A model generated the notes under the pieces. That model had not been told where the DNA came from. It was given only the letters and a program-made list of their open reading frames with translations, and searched no databases. Positions 16,467 to 24,824 of a DNA stretch of 28,135 nucleotides are shown here, piece after piece (the stretch's first letter is position 1; each line of letters opens with the position of its first letter). The DNA is taken from NCBI GenBank assembly GCA_031259605.1, contig JAIRLE010000095.1, positions 1 through 28,135 on the forward strand. The letters run 5' to 3'. Both the position numbers and the translations under genes were made by a program. The DNA comes from Zoogloeaceae bacterium. GTDB taxonomy: Bacteria; Pseudomonadota; Gammaproteobacteria; Burkholderiales; Rhodocyclaceae.

Positions 16467-17455
16467 ATGCCCGTTCGTCCGCGTCCCAACCGCCGGTTGA
16501 GGTCGCCGCCGCCGTGTTGCTGCGCGACAACCCGGACCGCTTTCTGCTTGCCTGCCGTCCGGAAGGCAAGGTCTACGCGGGCTATTGGGAATTTCCCGGC
16601 GGCAAGATCGAGGCTGGGGAAACGCCGCTTGCCGCGCTGACGCGCGAATTGCAAGAAGAGATGGGCATTGCCCTCGAAACCGCCAGTCCTTGGCTGTGCC
16701 GCGATTTCGTCTATCCCCACGCCCGGGTGCGGCTCCACTTTTGGCGGGTGACAAAATGGCAGGGAGAAACAGACGGCGACATGCCCATCGAACACAGCGC
16801 CATCCACTGGCAGACGATGGACGCGCCCTGCAAGCTCGCGCCCCTGCTGCCCGCCAACCTGCCCATCCTCAAGGCGTTGCGCCTGCCGGTGCGCATGTGC
16901 ATCACCCAGGCGCAAACGCGCGGCATCGCGGCGGAACTGGCGCGTCTGGAAAATGCGCAACAACAGGGCTTGCGCCTGATCCAGGTGCGCGACCGCACGC
17001 TTTTGCCCGCCCAGCGCCAGGGATTCTTGCGCGCCGTGATGGCGACGGCCAGGGCGCACGGAAGCTGGGTGCTGGTAAACGAAGACGGCGACGGCGCGTC
17101 CGCCGAACTCGCCCGTTTGAGCGGCGCGCACGGTGTGCACCTCACCGCGCGCGCGCTGGCGCGCGCGGCGGCGCGCGCGGATTTTCCCTGGGTCGGCGCT
17201 TCCTGCCACAACGCGGCGGAATTGGCGCGCGCGGCAAGCCTGCAACTGGATTACGCCCTGCTCGGCCCGGTACTGCCCACTCCCAGCCACCCCGGCATGC
17301 CCGCGCTGGGCTGGCGGCGCTTCGCCCAACGGATTGCCCGCACGCCCATCCCCGTTTTCGCGTTGGGCGGCCAGAGCGCCCAAACCCTGGGCATCGCGCA
17401 AACCCACGGCGCGCACGGCGTTGCGGGGATCAGAGGACAGATGGCAGAAGACTGA
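16463..17455 (+). CDS. MutT-type Nudix hydrolase fused to a ThiE-like domain
   Basis: A 330-residue fusion. Residues about 12-135 are a MutT/8-oxo-dGTP diphosphatase-type Nudix domain with the full Nudix box (47-69: GGKIEAGET, then RELQEEMGI). Residues about 138-325 resemble thiamine-phosphate synthase, with LIQVRDRTL, HGVHLT, GASCHNAAEL, DYALLGPVLPTPSHPG and PVFALGG. The arrangement is known in many proteobacteria; whether the second domain makes thiamine phosphate is unclear. The ATG at 16463 overlaps the DUF815 stop. The last residues (RGQMAED) come from a sequence mirrored at the end of the convergent nadM-type gene, so the extreme C-terminus is probably repeat-derived. Confidence 0.92.
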   Translation: MNARSSASQPPVEVAAAVLLRDNPDRFLLACRPEGKVYAGYWEFPGGKIEAGETPLAALTRELQEEMGIALETASPWLCRDFVYPHARVRLHFWRVTKWQGETDGDMPIEHSAIHWQTMDAPCKLAPLLPANLPILKALRLPVRMCITQAQTRGIAAELARLENAQQQGLRLIQVRDRTLLPAQRQGFLRAVMATARAHGSWVLVNEDGDGASAELARLSGAHGVHLTARALARAAARADFPWVGASCHNAAELARAASLQLDYALLGPVLPTPSHPGMPALGWRRFAQRIARTPIPVFALGGQSAQTLGIAQTHGAHGVAGIRGQMAED

Positions 17456-17614
17456 AGACAGAGCGCCCGCTTTGTAATCCGCTGTCCACAAGAACCTGTT
17501 CATCTCCAGGGGTCTCCCTCGCCCGCTCGCGGGAGAGGGTGGCGCGCCAGCGCCGGGAGAGGGGCGGCGCTTCCCATGGCAATCCGGGATCATGAACAGG
17601 TTTTCAGTCTTCTG
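17445..17614. repeat. Nested inverted repeats between two convergent genes
   Basis: Outer arms CAGAAGACTGAA (17445-17456) and TTCAGTCTTCTG (17603-17614) are perfect complements, as are inner arms AACCTGTTCAT (17493-17503) and ATGAACAGGTT (17592-17602). The centre holds two hairpins: CCCTC-g-CCCGC with GCGGG-a-GAGGG (17516-17539) and GGCGC-gcca-GCGCC (17541-17554). The outer arms contain the stop codons of both flanking genes. No T-run is present, so termination is uncertain. Confidence 0.75.
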
Positions 17615-18647
17615 TCCCCTGAAGCAGATGCAGAAAATGGTCGAGGATATGGAAGTGATCTTCGAACAATTCCGTCTCCAGCGCGGGCAACCCGGCAACG
17701 GGGAACCAGTGGGCTTCGGCGGCGTCGTCCGCGCCGCGGACGACGGGGAGCGCGGCAAGCGGCAGGTCGAACCAGTGCGCGTGCGTGAGAATGCGGCCGC
17801 GCGAACTGCGGTCGGGATGATCGAAGACCGCCGCCGCCCGCAAGGCATCCATGATTTCGGCATCCGGCGCATCCAGCCCGGTTTCTTCCTTCAGCTCCCG
17901 CAACGCCCCTTGGCAGAGCCGCTCCCGCCCTTCGAGAAAGCCGCCGGGTATTGCCCACAGGCCGCGCCCCGGCGCGTTCTTCCGCCGCACCAGCAACGCG
18001 TGTCCTGCCGCCGTCACCAGCGCGTCCAGAGTCACGAAGGGGCCTGCGCCCCATTTTTTCCGGTAGGCAGCCACCGCCTGGTATTCCTCCTGCATGGCGG
18101 CAAAATCGGCGCGGGCAGACCAGTTTTCGAGAAAGCGGGCAACGGAGGGCGGGAGCAGTGCCGCCCAGGGCGCATTCGCCTCCTGGGTAAAATACATCCG
18201 GCGGATGGCGCTGGCGTCGATGTCGCCCTGGCGCTCCAGCGCCAGCGGAAACCAGCGCGGGAAAAGGCGCAAATAATCACTGGAAGCGTCCTTGTGAAAC
18301 CCGGCGAGCGCGACACGCGCCCGCGGAGAAATACCCTGCTGCTGCATTTTTTCCTGTACACGGCCTTCCACCGCCGCCGCCCAGCGCCGATTGTCGTAAT
18401 AATCGCGCACGAAAACGAACGACACGCGCCGCGCCGCATGCGCATCCAGGCTGGCATGTATCATCGCCGCGCGTTCTTCCGCATTGAAGGGATTGCGGAT
18501 GTTCCTTGCCGCGAACGCCGACCCCAACACCACCAGCACGCGCCCGGCACGCGCCAGCGCCGCCCGCAACAAACCGGCATGACCATTGTGGAAAGGCTGG
18601 AAACGTCCCATCAGGACGGCGGCGTCAAACGGTTCGCGCGAGGGCAT
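17604..18647 (-). CDS. Bifunctional NMN adenylyltransferase / Nudix hydrolase (NadM-Nudix)
   Basis: A 347-residue fusion. Residues 8-175 are a nucleotidyltransferase of the NadM type, with GRFQPFHNGH (14-23) for ATP binding and IDASAIRRMYF (143-153) in the ISxTxIR position. Residues about 200-340 are a Nudix hydrolase with the box GGFLEGRERLCQGALRELKEETGL (236-259). Such fusions make NAD+ from NMN and hydrolyse ADP-ribose. The Asp-Ala-Ser variant of the second motif departs slightly from the usual Ser-Ala/Thr-Thr. It follows pepP by 5 nt, with GGAG inside the pepP end. The C-terminal QGTED is encoded within an inverted repeat shared with the convergent gene. Confidence 0.92.
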   Translation of the reverse strand: MPSREPFDAAVLMGRFQPFHNGHAGLLRAALARAGRVLVVLGSAFAARNIRNPFNAEERAAMIHASLDAHAARRVSFVFVRDYYDNRRWAAAVEGRVQEKMQQQGISPRARVALAGFHKDASSDYLRLFPRWFPLALERQGDIDASAIRRMYFTQEANAPWAALLPPSVARFLENWSARADFAAMQEEYQAVAAYRKKWGAGPFVTLDALVTAAGHALLVRRKNAPGRGLWAIPGGFLEGRERLCQGALRELKEETGLDAPDAEIMDALRAAAVFDHPDRSSRGRILTHAHWFDLPLAALPVVRGADDAAEAHWFPVAGLPALETELFEDHFHILDHFLHLLQGTED

Positions 18648-18652
18648 GGCCG

Positions 18653-19999
18653 CTATGTTGCTCCGGCGCGCCCGCTTTGCATGGCCGCTTCGATTTCCGC
18701 TACCGTCTTCGGCGCGCGGGTGTATACCCGGCAGCCCCGTTTCGTGACGACGACATCATCCTCGATGCGGATGCCCAGGTTGTGCAAATGCTCCGGCACA
18801 TCGGCGGCGGGACGGATGTACAGGCCGGGTTCCACGGTCAGGGTCATGCCGGGTGCCAGGGGAACCCACGTCTCGCCCTGTTTGTAATCGCCCGCGTCAT
18901 GCACGTCCAGCCCCAGCCAGTGACCGGTGCGGTGCATATAAAAACGCTGGTACGCGCCGGATTCGACCAGGCCGTCCACCGTGCCGGACAACAGGCGCAA
19001 ATCCACCATGCCTTGCGTCAATATCCGCGCCGCCGCCACATGCGGCGCGTCGAACCCCGCTCCCGGACGGATTGCCGCCACTGCCGCCGCCTGCGCCGCC
19101 AGCACGATTTCATAGCAATCCTTCTGCACGGCGGAAAATCGCCCATTGACCGGAAACGTGCGGCTGATGTCCGCGGCGTAGCCGCGCACCTCGCAGCCTG
19201 CGTCGATCAGCACCAGTCCCGCGTCCGGCAGGCGTTTGTCGTTTTCCACGTAATGCAGCACGCAGGCGTTGCCGCCGCCGGCGACAATCGGCGCGTAGGC
19301 ATGGCCCGCCGCGCCCCGGCGGCGGAATTCGTAGATCAACTCCGCTTCCAGCTCATGCTCGAACTTTCCGGGACGGCAGGCGCGCATGGCGCGCAGATGA
19401 CCGGCGGCGGCAATATCGGCGGCCTCTTGCATGAGCACGAGTTCCGCCGCGTCCTTGATGAGGCGCATGGCATCCAGCGTCTGGCGCACGTCGTGAATGC
19501 GCGCGGGCGGACGCTTGCCCGTCCGGCACATGCCGCGCACTGCGTTCAGGGCGCGGATGATGCGGGCGTCACTTTCGGCGTCCTGCCCCAGGCTGTGCCA
19601 GAGCGCCGACCTGTCCGCCAGCAACTGCGGCAATTGCGCTTCCAGGGAGGAGAAGGGGAACGCCGCGTCAAACCCGAACACCTCCTTTGCCGCTTCCGGC
19701 CCGTAGCGAAACCCTTCCCAGACTTCCTTCGCCGCGTCCTTCTCCCGGCAAAACAGGATGGAGCGTCCATCCGCCAGCACCAGCGCCGCGTCCGGTTCGG
19801 GAAAAGCGGTCAGGTACCAGAAATCGGAATCGAAACGATACGGATACGGCGTATCCCGATTGCGCATTTTTTCGGTAGCGGCGGGGATCACCGCCACGCC
19901 CTCGCCGATATGCGCCAGCAACCGCTTGCGCCGCGCCGCCTGCGGGCGACAGGGTTTTTTCGGCTGCGCCTTCTTCGGGGAAAGCGGTTCAGCGGTCAT
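18653..19999 (-). CDS. pepP: Xaa-Pro aminopeptidase (PepP type)
   Basis: A metallopeptidase of the M24B family that removes N-terminal residues preceding proline, in the cytoplasm. The 448-residue product has the N-terminal creatinase-like domain (to about 180) with YRFDSDFWYLTAFPEPDA. The pita-bread domain has all five metal ligands at Asp266, Asp277, His360, Glu390 and Glu413, six or seven beyond the E. coli PepP numbering. RTGHWLGLDVHD and TVEPGLYI are intact. The first 20 residues are Lys/Pro-rich and not conserved; a later start is possible, but no better ATG precedes the domain. It probably shares a transcript with the NadM-type gene 5 nt downstream. Confidence 0.95.
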   Translation of the reverse strand: MTAEPLSPKKAQPKKPCRPQAARRKRLLAHIGEGVAVIPAATEKMRNRDTPYPYRFDSDFWYLTAFPEPDAALVLADGRSILFCREKDAAKEVWEGFRYGPEAAKEVFGFDAAFPFSSLEAQLPQLLADRSALWHSLGQDAESDARIIRALNAVRGMCRTGKRPPARIHDVRQTLDAMRLIKDAAELVLMQEAADIAAAGHLRAMRACRPGKFEHELEAELIYEFRRRGAAGHAYAPIVAGGGNACVLHYVENDKRLPDAGLVLIDAGCEVRGYAADISRTFPVNGRFSAVQKDCYEIVLAAQAAAVAAIRPGAGFDAPHVAAARILTQGMVDLRLLSGTVDGLVESGAYQRFYMHRTGHWLGLDVHDAGDYKQGETWVPLAPGMTLTVEPGLYIRPAADVPEHLHNLGIRIEDDVVVTKRGCRVYTRAPKTVAEIEAAMQSGRAGAT

Positions 20000-20063
20000 G
20001 CCTGCAATCCGCGCGGACGCGCCAAGAAGAAAAAGCCCAGGGGCGCGCGCGCCAGCGTGACCA

Positions 20064-21251
20064 TCATCCTTCCAATGTGCTGTCCAGCGAGAAAGTGAAT
20101 TCCTTGAAGGACGCGCCGCTTTCTTCGTCGCTTTGCTCGAATTCCAGCGATTTGTCGGCGCGCCGAACTTCTCCCTTTTCCATGCCCATATCGATGGTGG
20201 AGTTATTGACCAGCCAGGAAAGATTGGTGGGCGAGTCGGAATTGGCCAGGGCTTCGTCCAGCGTAATGACGCCCTCGCGATAAAGCCGGAACAAATCCTG
20301 CTCGAAGGTCTGCGAGCCGGGCGCCAGGCTTTGTTCCATCGCCTCCTTGATGGCCTGAACCTCGCCGCGCTCTATCAGTTCGCCGATATGGCGCGTGTTG
20401 AGCAGCACTTCCACCGATGGAATGCGAACGCCATCCGGCTTTCGCGCCAGGCGCTGGGAAACGATGGCGCGCAAACTGGTGGCCAGTTCCAGAAACAGTG
20501 CCGAACGGTTTTCCAGCGGGAAGAAATTGATGATGCGGTTCAAGGCGTGGTAACTGTTGTTGGCGTGCAGGGTCGCCACGCACATGCACCCTGTCTGGGC
20601 ATAGGCCAGCGCCGCCTGCATGGTTTCCTTGTCGCGGATTTCGCCAATCATGATGCAGTCCGGTGCCTGGCGCATGGCGTTTCTCAGGGCGGACGCCCAA
20701 TCGCGCGTATCGATGCCCAGTTCGCGCTGATTGACAATGGATTTCTTGTGCCGGAACAGGAACTCTATCGGGTCTTCCACCGTCAGGATATGACCGCTGC
20801 GATTGATGTTGCGAAAATCCAGCATGGCCGCGATCGTGGTGGATTTGCCCGAACCCGTGCTGCCGACGATCAGGATCAACCCGCGCTTTTCCATGATCAA
20901 ATCCCCCATGATTGACGGCAGCCCCAGGCTGCTCAATTCCGGGATATTGCTCTGGATGAAACGCACGACAATGCTTATGGAATTGCGTTGGCGGAAGAGA
21001 TTGACCCGGAAATTACCCACCTGCGGCATGCCGAAGGAAAGATTCATTTCCATGTCGTTCTCGAAAACCTGCGCCTGCTCGACCGTCATCAGTTCCAGGG
21101 CGATTTTTTCGATCATGTCCGGCGTCATCACCTGTTGGTTGACCGGCATGGAGTTGCCGTGGATCTTGATGTGAATCGGCGTTCCGGCGGAAACGAACAG
21201 GTCGGAGGCCTGCTTTTCCGACATGAGTTGAAAAAGTTTGTCCAGAATCAT
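20064..21251 (-). CDS. pilU: PilU-type type IV pilus retraction ATPase
   Basis: A hexameric motor ATPase of the PilT/PilU family acting at the cytoplasmic base of the pilus. The 395-residue product has Walker A GSTGSGKST (130-138), the Asp box near LTVEDPIEF (157-165), Walker B IGEIRD (202-207) and His box ATLHANN (226-232). An acidic C-terminal extension ends EFTFSLDSTLEG, more like PilU than PilT. No pilT is adjacent. It lies 60 bp downstream of dapD on the same strand, a linkage seen in other betaproteobacteria as far as I recall. It is the second pilus gene in the window besides pilY1. Confidence 0.9.
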   Translation of the reverse strand: MILDKLFQLMSEKQASDLFVSAGTPIHIKIHGNSMPVNQQVMTPDMIEKIALELMTVEQAQVFENDMEMNLSFGMPQVGNFRVNLFRQRNSISIVVRFIQSNIPELSSLGLPSIMGDLIMEKRGLILIVGSTGSGKSTTIAAMLDFRNINRSGHILTVEDPIEFLFRHKKSIVNQRELGIDTRDWASALRNAMRQAPDCIMIGEIRDKETMQAALAYAQTGCMCVATLHANNSYHALNRIINFFPLENRSALFLELATSLRAIVSQRLARKPDGVRIPSVEVLLNTRHIGELIERGEVQAIKEAMEQSLAPGSQTFEQDLFRLYREGVITLDEALANSDSPTNLSWLVNNSTIDMGMEKGEVRRADKSLEFEQSDEESGASFKEFTFSLDSTLEG

Positions 21252-21287
21252 GACTTGCCACCCTCTCCATTGATGAAGACATGCGAA

Positions 21288-21315
21288 AGCATACGCGTTA
21301 TGCGTGAAAACTCAA
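21288..21315 (-). promoter_or_regulatory. Candidate pilU promoter over the dapD stop
   Basis: On the minus strand, TTGAGT (21315-21310) and TATGCT (21293-21288) are separated by 16 nt; the -35 overlaps the dapD stop. The -10 lies in a near-palindrome, GCATA-CGCGT-TATGC (21289-21303). Each box matches consensus at four of six positions. Confidence 0.3.
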
Positions 21316-22151
21316 TCGCGCAACAGATCATTGATGCTGGTCTTGGCGCGGGTCTGCGCGTCGACCTTCTTGACGATTATCGCGCAATACAGGCTGTGGC
21401 TGCCGTCCCTGGCGGGCAGGCTGCCGGAAACCACCACGGATCCGGCGGGAACACGGCCATAGCGCACTTCGCCCGTCGCGCGATCGTAGATTTTCGTGGA
21501 CTGGCTGATATACACGCCCATGGAGATTACCGAGTTTTCCTCGACGATCACGCCCTCGACAATCTCGGAGCGCGCGCCGATGAAACAGTTGTCCTCGATG
21601 ATGGTTGGATTGGCCTGCAAGGGTTCCAGTACGCCGCCCAGCCCCACGCCGCCGGAAAGATGCACGTTTTTCCCCACCTGCGCGCAGGAACCGACCGTCA
21701 CCCAGGTATCCACCATCGTGCCGCTATCGACATACGCGCCGATATTCACGTAGGAAGGCATCAGCACCGCATTCCTGGCAATGTGCGCGCCGCGCCGGAC
21801 AACCGCCGGCGGCACGACGCGAAATCCGCCGCACGCGAAATCCGCGTCCGCATATGCCGCGAACTTGGTGGGCACCTTGTCGTAATAACGCGACACGCCA
21901 TCCTGCATCAGCGCGTTGTCGCGAATGCGAAAAGAGAGCAACACCGCTTTCTTGATCCACTGATGCGTTACCCATTGCCCGTCGACTTTCTCCGCTACGC
22001 GCAGTACGCCCGCATCCAGCGCCGCCACGATGTCCTCAATCGCCTGGATTTCAACCGCCGGACTTTGCGGATTCATCTCCCCCCGGCGCTCCCACAGCGC
22101 GTCGATCAAGGGTTGCAGGGCCATCAGCCCGGAAACGGAAAGAACAGACAT
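21312..22151 (-). CDS. dapD: Tetrahydrodipicolinate N-succinyltransferase DapD
   Basis: DapD transfers succinyl from succinyl-CoA to tetrahydrodipicolinate in the succinylase branch of diaminopimelate/lysine synthesis. The 279-residue product has an N-terminal helical domain. The left-handed beta-helix of hexapeptide repeats follows (about 105-220), including PSYVNIGAYVDSGTMVDTWV, VGKNVHLSGGVGLGGVLEP and IIEDNCFIGARSEIVEGVIV. The C-terminal end is KTSINDLLRD. AGGAA lies 6 nt before the ATG. Length and motif order are normal. Confidence 0.97.
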   Translation of the reverse strand: MSVLSVSGLMALQPLIDALWERRGEMNPQSPAVEIQAIEDIVAALDAGVLRVAEKVDGQWVTHQWIKKAVLLSFRIRDNALMQDGVSRYYDKVPTKFAAYADADFACGGFRVVPPAVVRRGAHIARNAVLMPSYVNIGAYVDSGTMVDTWVTVGSCAQVGKNVHLSGGVGLGGVLEPLQANPTIIEDNCFIGARSEIVEGVIVEENSVISMGVYISQSTKIYDRATGEVRYGRVPAGSVVVSGSLPARDGSHSLYCAIIVKKVDAQTRAKTSINDLLRD

Positions 22152-22201
22152 AAAAATTCCTGATTATCGAAAAGTAGCCGCCCATGCGCGAAAACCCCCG
22201 C

Positions 22202-22207
22202 ATTATA
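22202..22207 (-). promoter_or_regulatory. -10 element of the dapD promoter
   Basis: A perfect TATAAT on the minus strand, 50 nt before the dapD ATG. A small inverted repeat GCCTttacAGGC (22218-22229) lies 10 nt further upstream and covers most of the spacer toward the -35, where no good TTGACA match is seen. This may indicate an activator- or repressor-dependent promoter. Confidence 0.5.
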
Positions 22208-22299
22208 GTCCTTGTGCGCCTTTACAGGCAGCGAGTCCTGCTTCCCAGGGCAATCGCGCTATCTTTCCCTGATTTCCGGCGCGGCAACGCGGGTTTACC

Positions 22300-22320
22300 C
22301 TCTCCCGCTTCGCGGGAGAG
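22300..22320. repeat. Short intergenic palindrome (CTCTCCCGC / GCGGGAGAG)
   Basis: A perfect 9-bp stem with loop TTC, in the 254-bp gap between the divergent dapD and MFS genes. The same core (CCCGCtcGCGGGAGAG) occurs at 17521-17537 and in degenerate form at 24953-24978. The rest of the gap (22152-22405) holds the dapD promoter and no gene that I can see. Confidence 0.6.
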
Positions 22321-22405
22321 AGAAACAAGCCTTTACTGTCGGCGCGAATCCGATTTGTTACCATGGCCGCCTCCTTGACGAATGCGTCCTCTTTTTCCCG
22401 TCTTC

Positions 22406-23614
22406 ATGAATCCTGCTTTTTCCAATCGTTTAACGGCTGCTGAGCAGCGCACGGGCATCAGCCTTGCCGCCATTTTCGGTTTGCGCATGCTGGGGCTTTT
22501 CCTGATTTTTCCGGTGTTTGCGCTGCACGCCAAGGACATCGTCGGCGGCGACAATCTGCTTCTGGTTGGATTGGCGCTGGGCGCGTATGGCGGAACGCAG
22601 GCCTGCCTGCAAATCGCCTGGGGAACCGCTTCCGACCGCCTGGGCAGGAAGCCGGTGATCATCGCCGGTCTTCTGTTGTTTGCCCTGGGCAGTTGCATGG
22701 CGGCGCTGGCGCCGGACATCTACTGGATCATCGCCGGACGGGTGATTCAGGGCGCGGGGGCGATTTCCGCCGCCGTCACGGCGCTGGCCGCCGACTTGAC
22801 GCGCGAGGAATGCCGCGCCCGCGTGATGGGCATGATCGGCGCGTCCATCGGACTGGTGTTCGCGGCATCGATGGTGGCCGCGCCGCTACTCTTCGGCTGG
22901 ATTGGCATGCGCGGCATTTTCTGGCTTACCGGATTTCTGGCGCTGCTGGCGATTGTCGTCCTGGTTCGCGCCGTCCCCGCCGCGCCGCCTCCCGTTCCCG
23001 GCCCGCCGACGGCGATCTCCGCCATATTGCGAGCGCCGCAACTCCTGCGTCTCAATTTTGGCGTCTTCGTCCTGCACCTTACGCAAATGGCGCTTTGGGT
23101 GCTGGTGCCGAACATGCTGGCGGAAGTCGGCGGTTTGCCGGGCGGCGCGCACTGGAAAGTCTACCTGCCCGCCGTGCTCTGCTCTTTCGCGTTGATGGCG
23201 CCCGCCATCCTTGCCGCTGAAAAAAGGGGACACATGAAGGCGGTCTTCATTGGCGCGATCGTCCTTCTGGCGTTGACGCTGACTGGATTCTTTTTCGCGG
23301 GCGGGCATCTGGCGACGCTCTTTTTATGGCTCACACTCTTTTTTGTCGCCTTCAACATCCTGGAAGCCCTCCAACCCTCGCTCATTTCCCGCATCGCGCC
23401 GCCGCACGCCAAAGGCAAGGCGCTGGGCATCTACAATACGCTACAGGCGCTGGGATTGTTTGCTGGCGGCATCGTCGGCGGCGCGCTGGCCCAGCGCCTG
23501 GGCAGCGGCGCGGTTTTCGTTTTTTGCGCGCTGGCGGTTATCCTCTGGCTATTGCTGGCCTGCGGCATCCATCCGCCGCCTGGCCGCCGCGTCCTGCAAG
23601 ACGCGGCCACCTGA
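22406..23614 (+). CDS. MFS transporter, YajR-like without the C-terminal domain
   Basis: A 402-residue inner-membrane transporter with twelve hydrophobic segments. The first reads SLAAIFGLRMLGLFLIFPVF and is followed by the loop 2-3 motif SDRLGRKP and the helix 4 motif AGRVIQGAGAISAA. These are features of drug:proton antiporters and the YajR group. The cytoplasmic ferredoxin-like domain that follows helix 12 in YajR is absent. Substrate is unknown. Start is uncertain: ATGs at 22382 and 22406 both lack a clear ribosome binding site, and 22406 fits the usual N-terminal length. ssb follows 62 bp later on the same strand, an order common in proteobacteria. Confidence 0.9.
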   Translation: MNPAFSNRLTAAEQRTGISLAAIFGLRMLGLFLIFPVFALHAKDIVGGDNLLLVGLALGAYGGTQACLQIAWGTASDRLGRKPVIIAGLLLFALGSCMAALAPDIYWIIAGRVIQGAGAISAAVTALAADLTREECRARVMGMIGASIGLVFAASMVAAPLLFGWIGMRGIFWLTGFLALLAIVVLVRAVPAAPPPVPGPPTAISAILRAPQLLRLNFGVFVLHLTQMALWVLVPNMLAEVGGLPGGAHWKVYLPAVLCSFALMAPAILAAEKRGHMKAVFIGAIVLLALTLTGFFFAGGHLATLFLWLTLFFVAFNILEALQPSLISRIAPPHAKGKALGIYNTLQALGLFAGGIVGGALAQRLGSGAVFVFCALAVILWLLLACGIHPPPGRRVLQDAAT

Positions 23615-23676
23615 ACCGGAAGCGGGTTTTCGCTTACCATCGACATTTCTGTTCATTTCATCAAGGAGAAGCATTC

Positions 23677-24159
23677 ATGGCATCCGTAAACAAAGTCATT
23701 CTCGTCGGCAACCTGGGCCGTGACCCGGAGTCCCGCTACACCGCCAGCGGCGACGCCACATGCAACATCACGATCGCCACGACCGACACCTGGAAAGACA
23801 AGCAGAGCGGCGAAAAAAAGGAGGCGACCGAATGGCATCGCGTCGTGTTTTTCGGTCGTCTGGCGGAGATCGCCGGACAATACCTGAAAAAAGGTTCGCA
23901 GGTTTACGTGGAAGGCAGCCTGCGTACCCGCAAGTGGACCGACAAGGACGGTCACGAACGCTACACCACGGAAATTCGCGCGGATGAAATGAAGATGCTG
24001 GGGCGACGCGAAGGTTCGGGCGATTCCGGCGGTGAAGCCTACGGCGGCGGCAACGCGCCCGCCAGTCGCGGGACAGCGCCGGACTACGCGCCTGCCGCGC
24101 CCGCCAGCCAGAAAAAACCGGCTTTCGACGATCTCGGCGACGACGATATTCCGTTCTGA
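23677..24159 (+). CDS. ssb: Single-stranded DNA-binding protein
   Basis: SSB coats single-stranded DNA in replication, repair and recombination. The 160-residue product begins MASVNKVILVGNLGRDPESR. The OB fold spans residues 1-110 (ATEWHRVVFFGRLAEIAGQYLKKGSQVYVEG), followed by a Gly/Ala/Pro-rich linker and the acidic partner-docking tip DDDIPF. AAGGAGAA lies 6 nt before the ATG. The frame is open further upstream, but those residues belong to the MFS 3' region in another frame. Confidence 0.98.
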   Translation: MASVNKVILVGNLGRDPESRYTASGDATCNITIATTDTWKDKQSGEKKEATEWHRVVFFGRLAEIAGQYLKKGSQVYVEGSLRTRKWTDKDGHERYTTEIRADEMKMLGRREGSGDSGGEAYGGGNAPASRGTAPDYAPAAPASQKKPAFDDLGDDDIPF

Positions 24160-24231
24160 ATGTGCAGAGTTCCGGCATTGTTGGGCGAACTCGGCTAATA
24201 TAGCGTTTGTCCTCACAAAAAGGAGTTGAAA

Positions 24232-24756
24232 ATGACGATACCGACACCCGATCCAATGGAATTTGTCCGCCAGATGTGGGGCAAGTTGGGATTCACCATG
24301 CCCGGCATGGTGACGCCGACCTTCAATCAGCCTGATCTGGAAAAGAACATCGCCGATCTCAGGGCGGTGGAAGGCTGGCTGCGCACGAATCTTTCCATGC
24401 TGCAAATGACCATCCAAGGGCTGGAAATGCAGAAAACCACCTTGTCTACCGTGGAAGCCGTGGGCAAAATCATGCGCCAGCCGGAAGGAAAAAATGCCGC
24501 TGGCACCTCCGGCGCGGCGAACGCGCCCCAGGCTTCCATTGGCGAAACGCTGCAACGCGCCACGCTGTGGCCGTTCAGCATGATGCAGCAGGTACAGGAA
24601 GGCTTGCAAAAACATCTGGAAGGCGAAGTCAAGGCTGCCGCCGACCGCGCCAGAGCCGCCACCGCTGCGGCAACGGCAGCCAGCGCGCCGGAAATGCCCG
24701 CCGCCAAACCCGCGGCAAAAAAGGCCGCCGCCAAACCTGCGGCAAAAAAGGCATAG
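24232..24756 (+). CDS. PhaM-like polyhydroxybutyrate granule-associated protein
   Basis: A 174-residue protein beginning MTIPTPDPMEFVRQMWGKLG, with FNQPDLEKNIADLRAVEGWL and a long amphipathic helix (about 38-75), as in PhaM. PhaM of Ralstonia eutropha activates the PHB synthase and ties PHB granules to the nucleoid. The tail (about 150-174) is made of Ala/Lys/Pro repeats (PAAKPAAKKA and similar), like histone H1 and expected to bind DNA. AGGAG lies 6 nt before ATG 24232; the TTG at 24226 is less likely. TAATAT at 24197-24202 could be its -10. It implies PHA storage in this organism. Confidence 0.82.
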   Translation: MTIPTPDPMEFVRQMWGKLGFTMPGMVTPTFNQPDLEKNIADLRAVEGWLRTNLSMLQMTIQGLEMQKTTLSTVEAVGKIMRQPEGKNAAGTSGAANAPQASIGETLQRATLWPFSMMQQVQEGLQKHLEGEVKAAADRARAATAAATAASAPEMPAAKPAAKKAAAKPAAKKA

Positions 24757-24789
24757 CAAGCAAAACCGCCTTGCCTCGGCACGATAGAC

Positions 24790-24824
24790 AAAACGCCTCC
24801 CGGCAACGGAGGCGTTTTTATTTT
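24790..24824 (+). terminator. Rho-independent terminator after the phaM-like gene
   Basis: AAAACGCCTCC (24790-24800) pairs perfectly with GGAGGCGTTTT (24808-24818) across a 7-nt loop, followed by a T-rich run to 24824. It starts 34 nt after the stop codon. Confidence 0.92.

Noticed and set aside
16400..16470. TPP riboswitch ahead of the MutT-ThiE gene
   Set aside because: The gene start overlaps the DUF815 stop, so there is no leader, and no THI-box sequence is visible.
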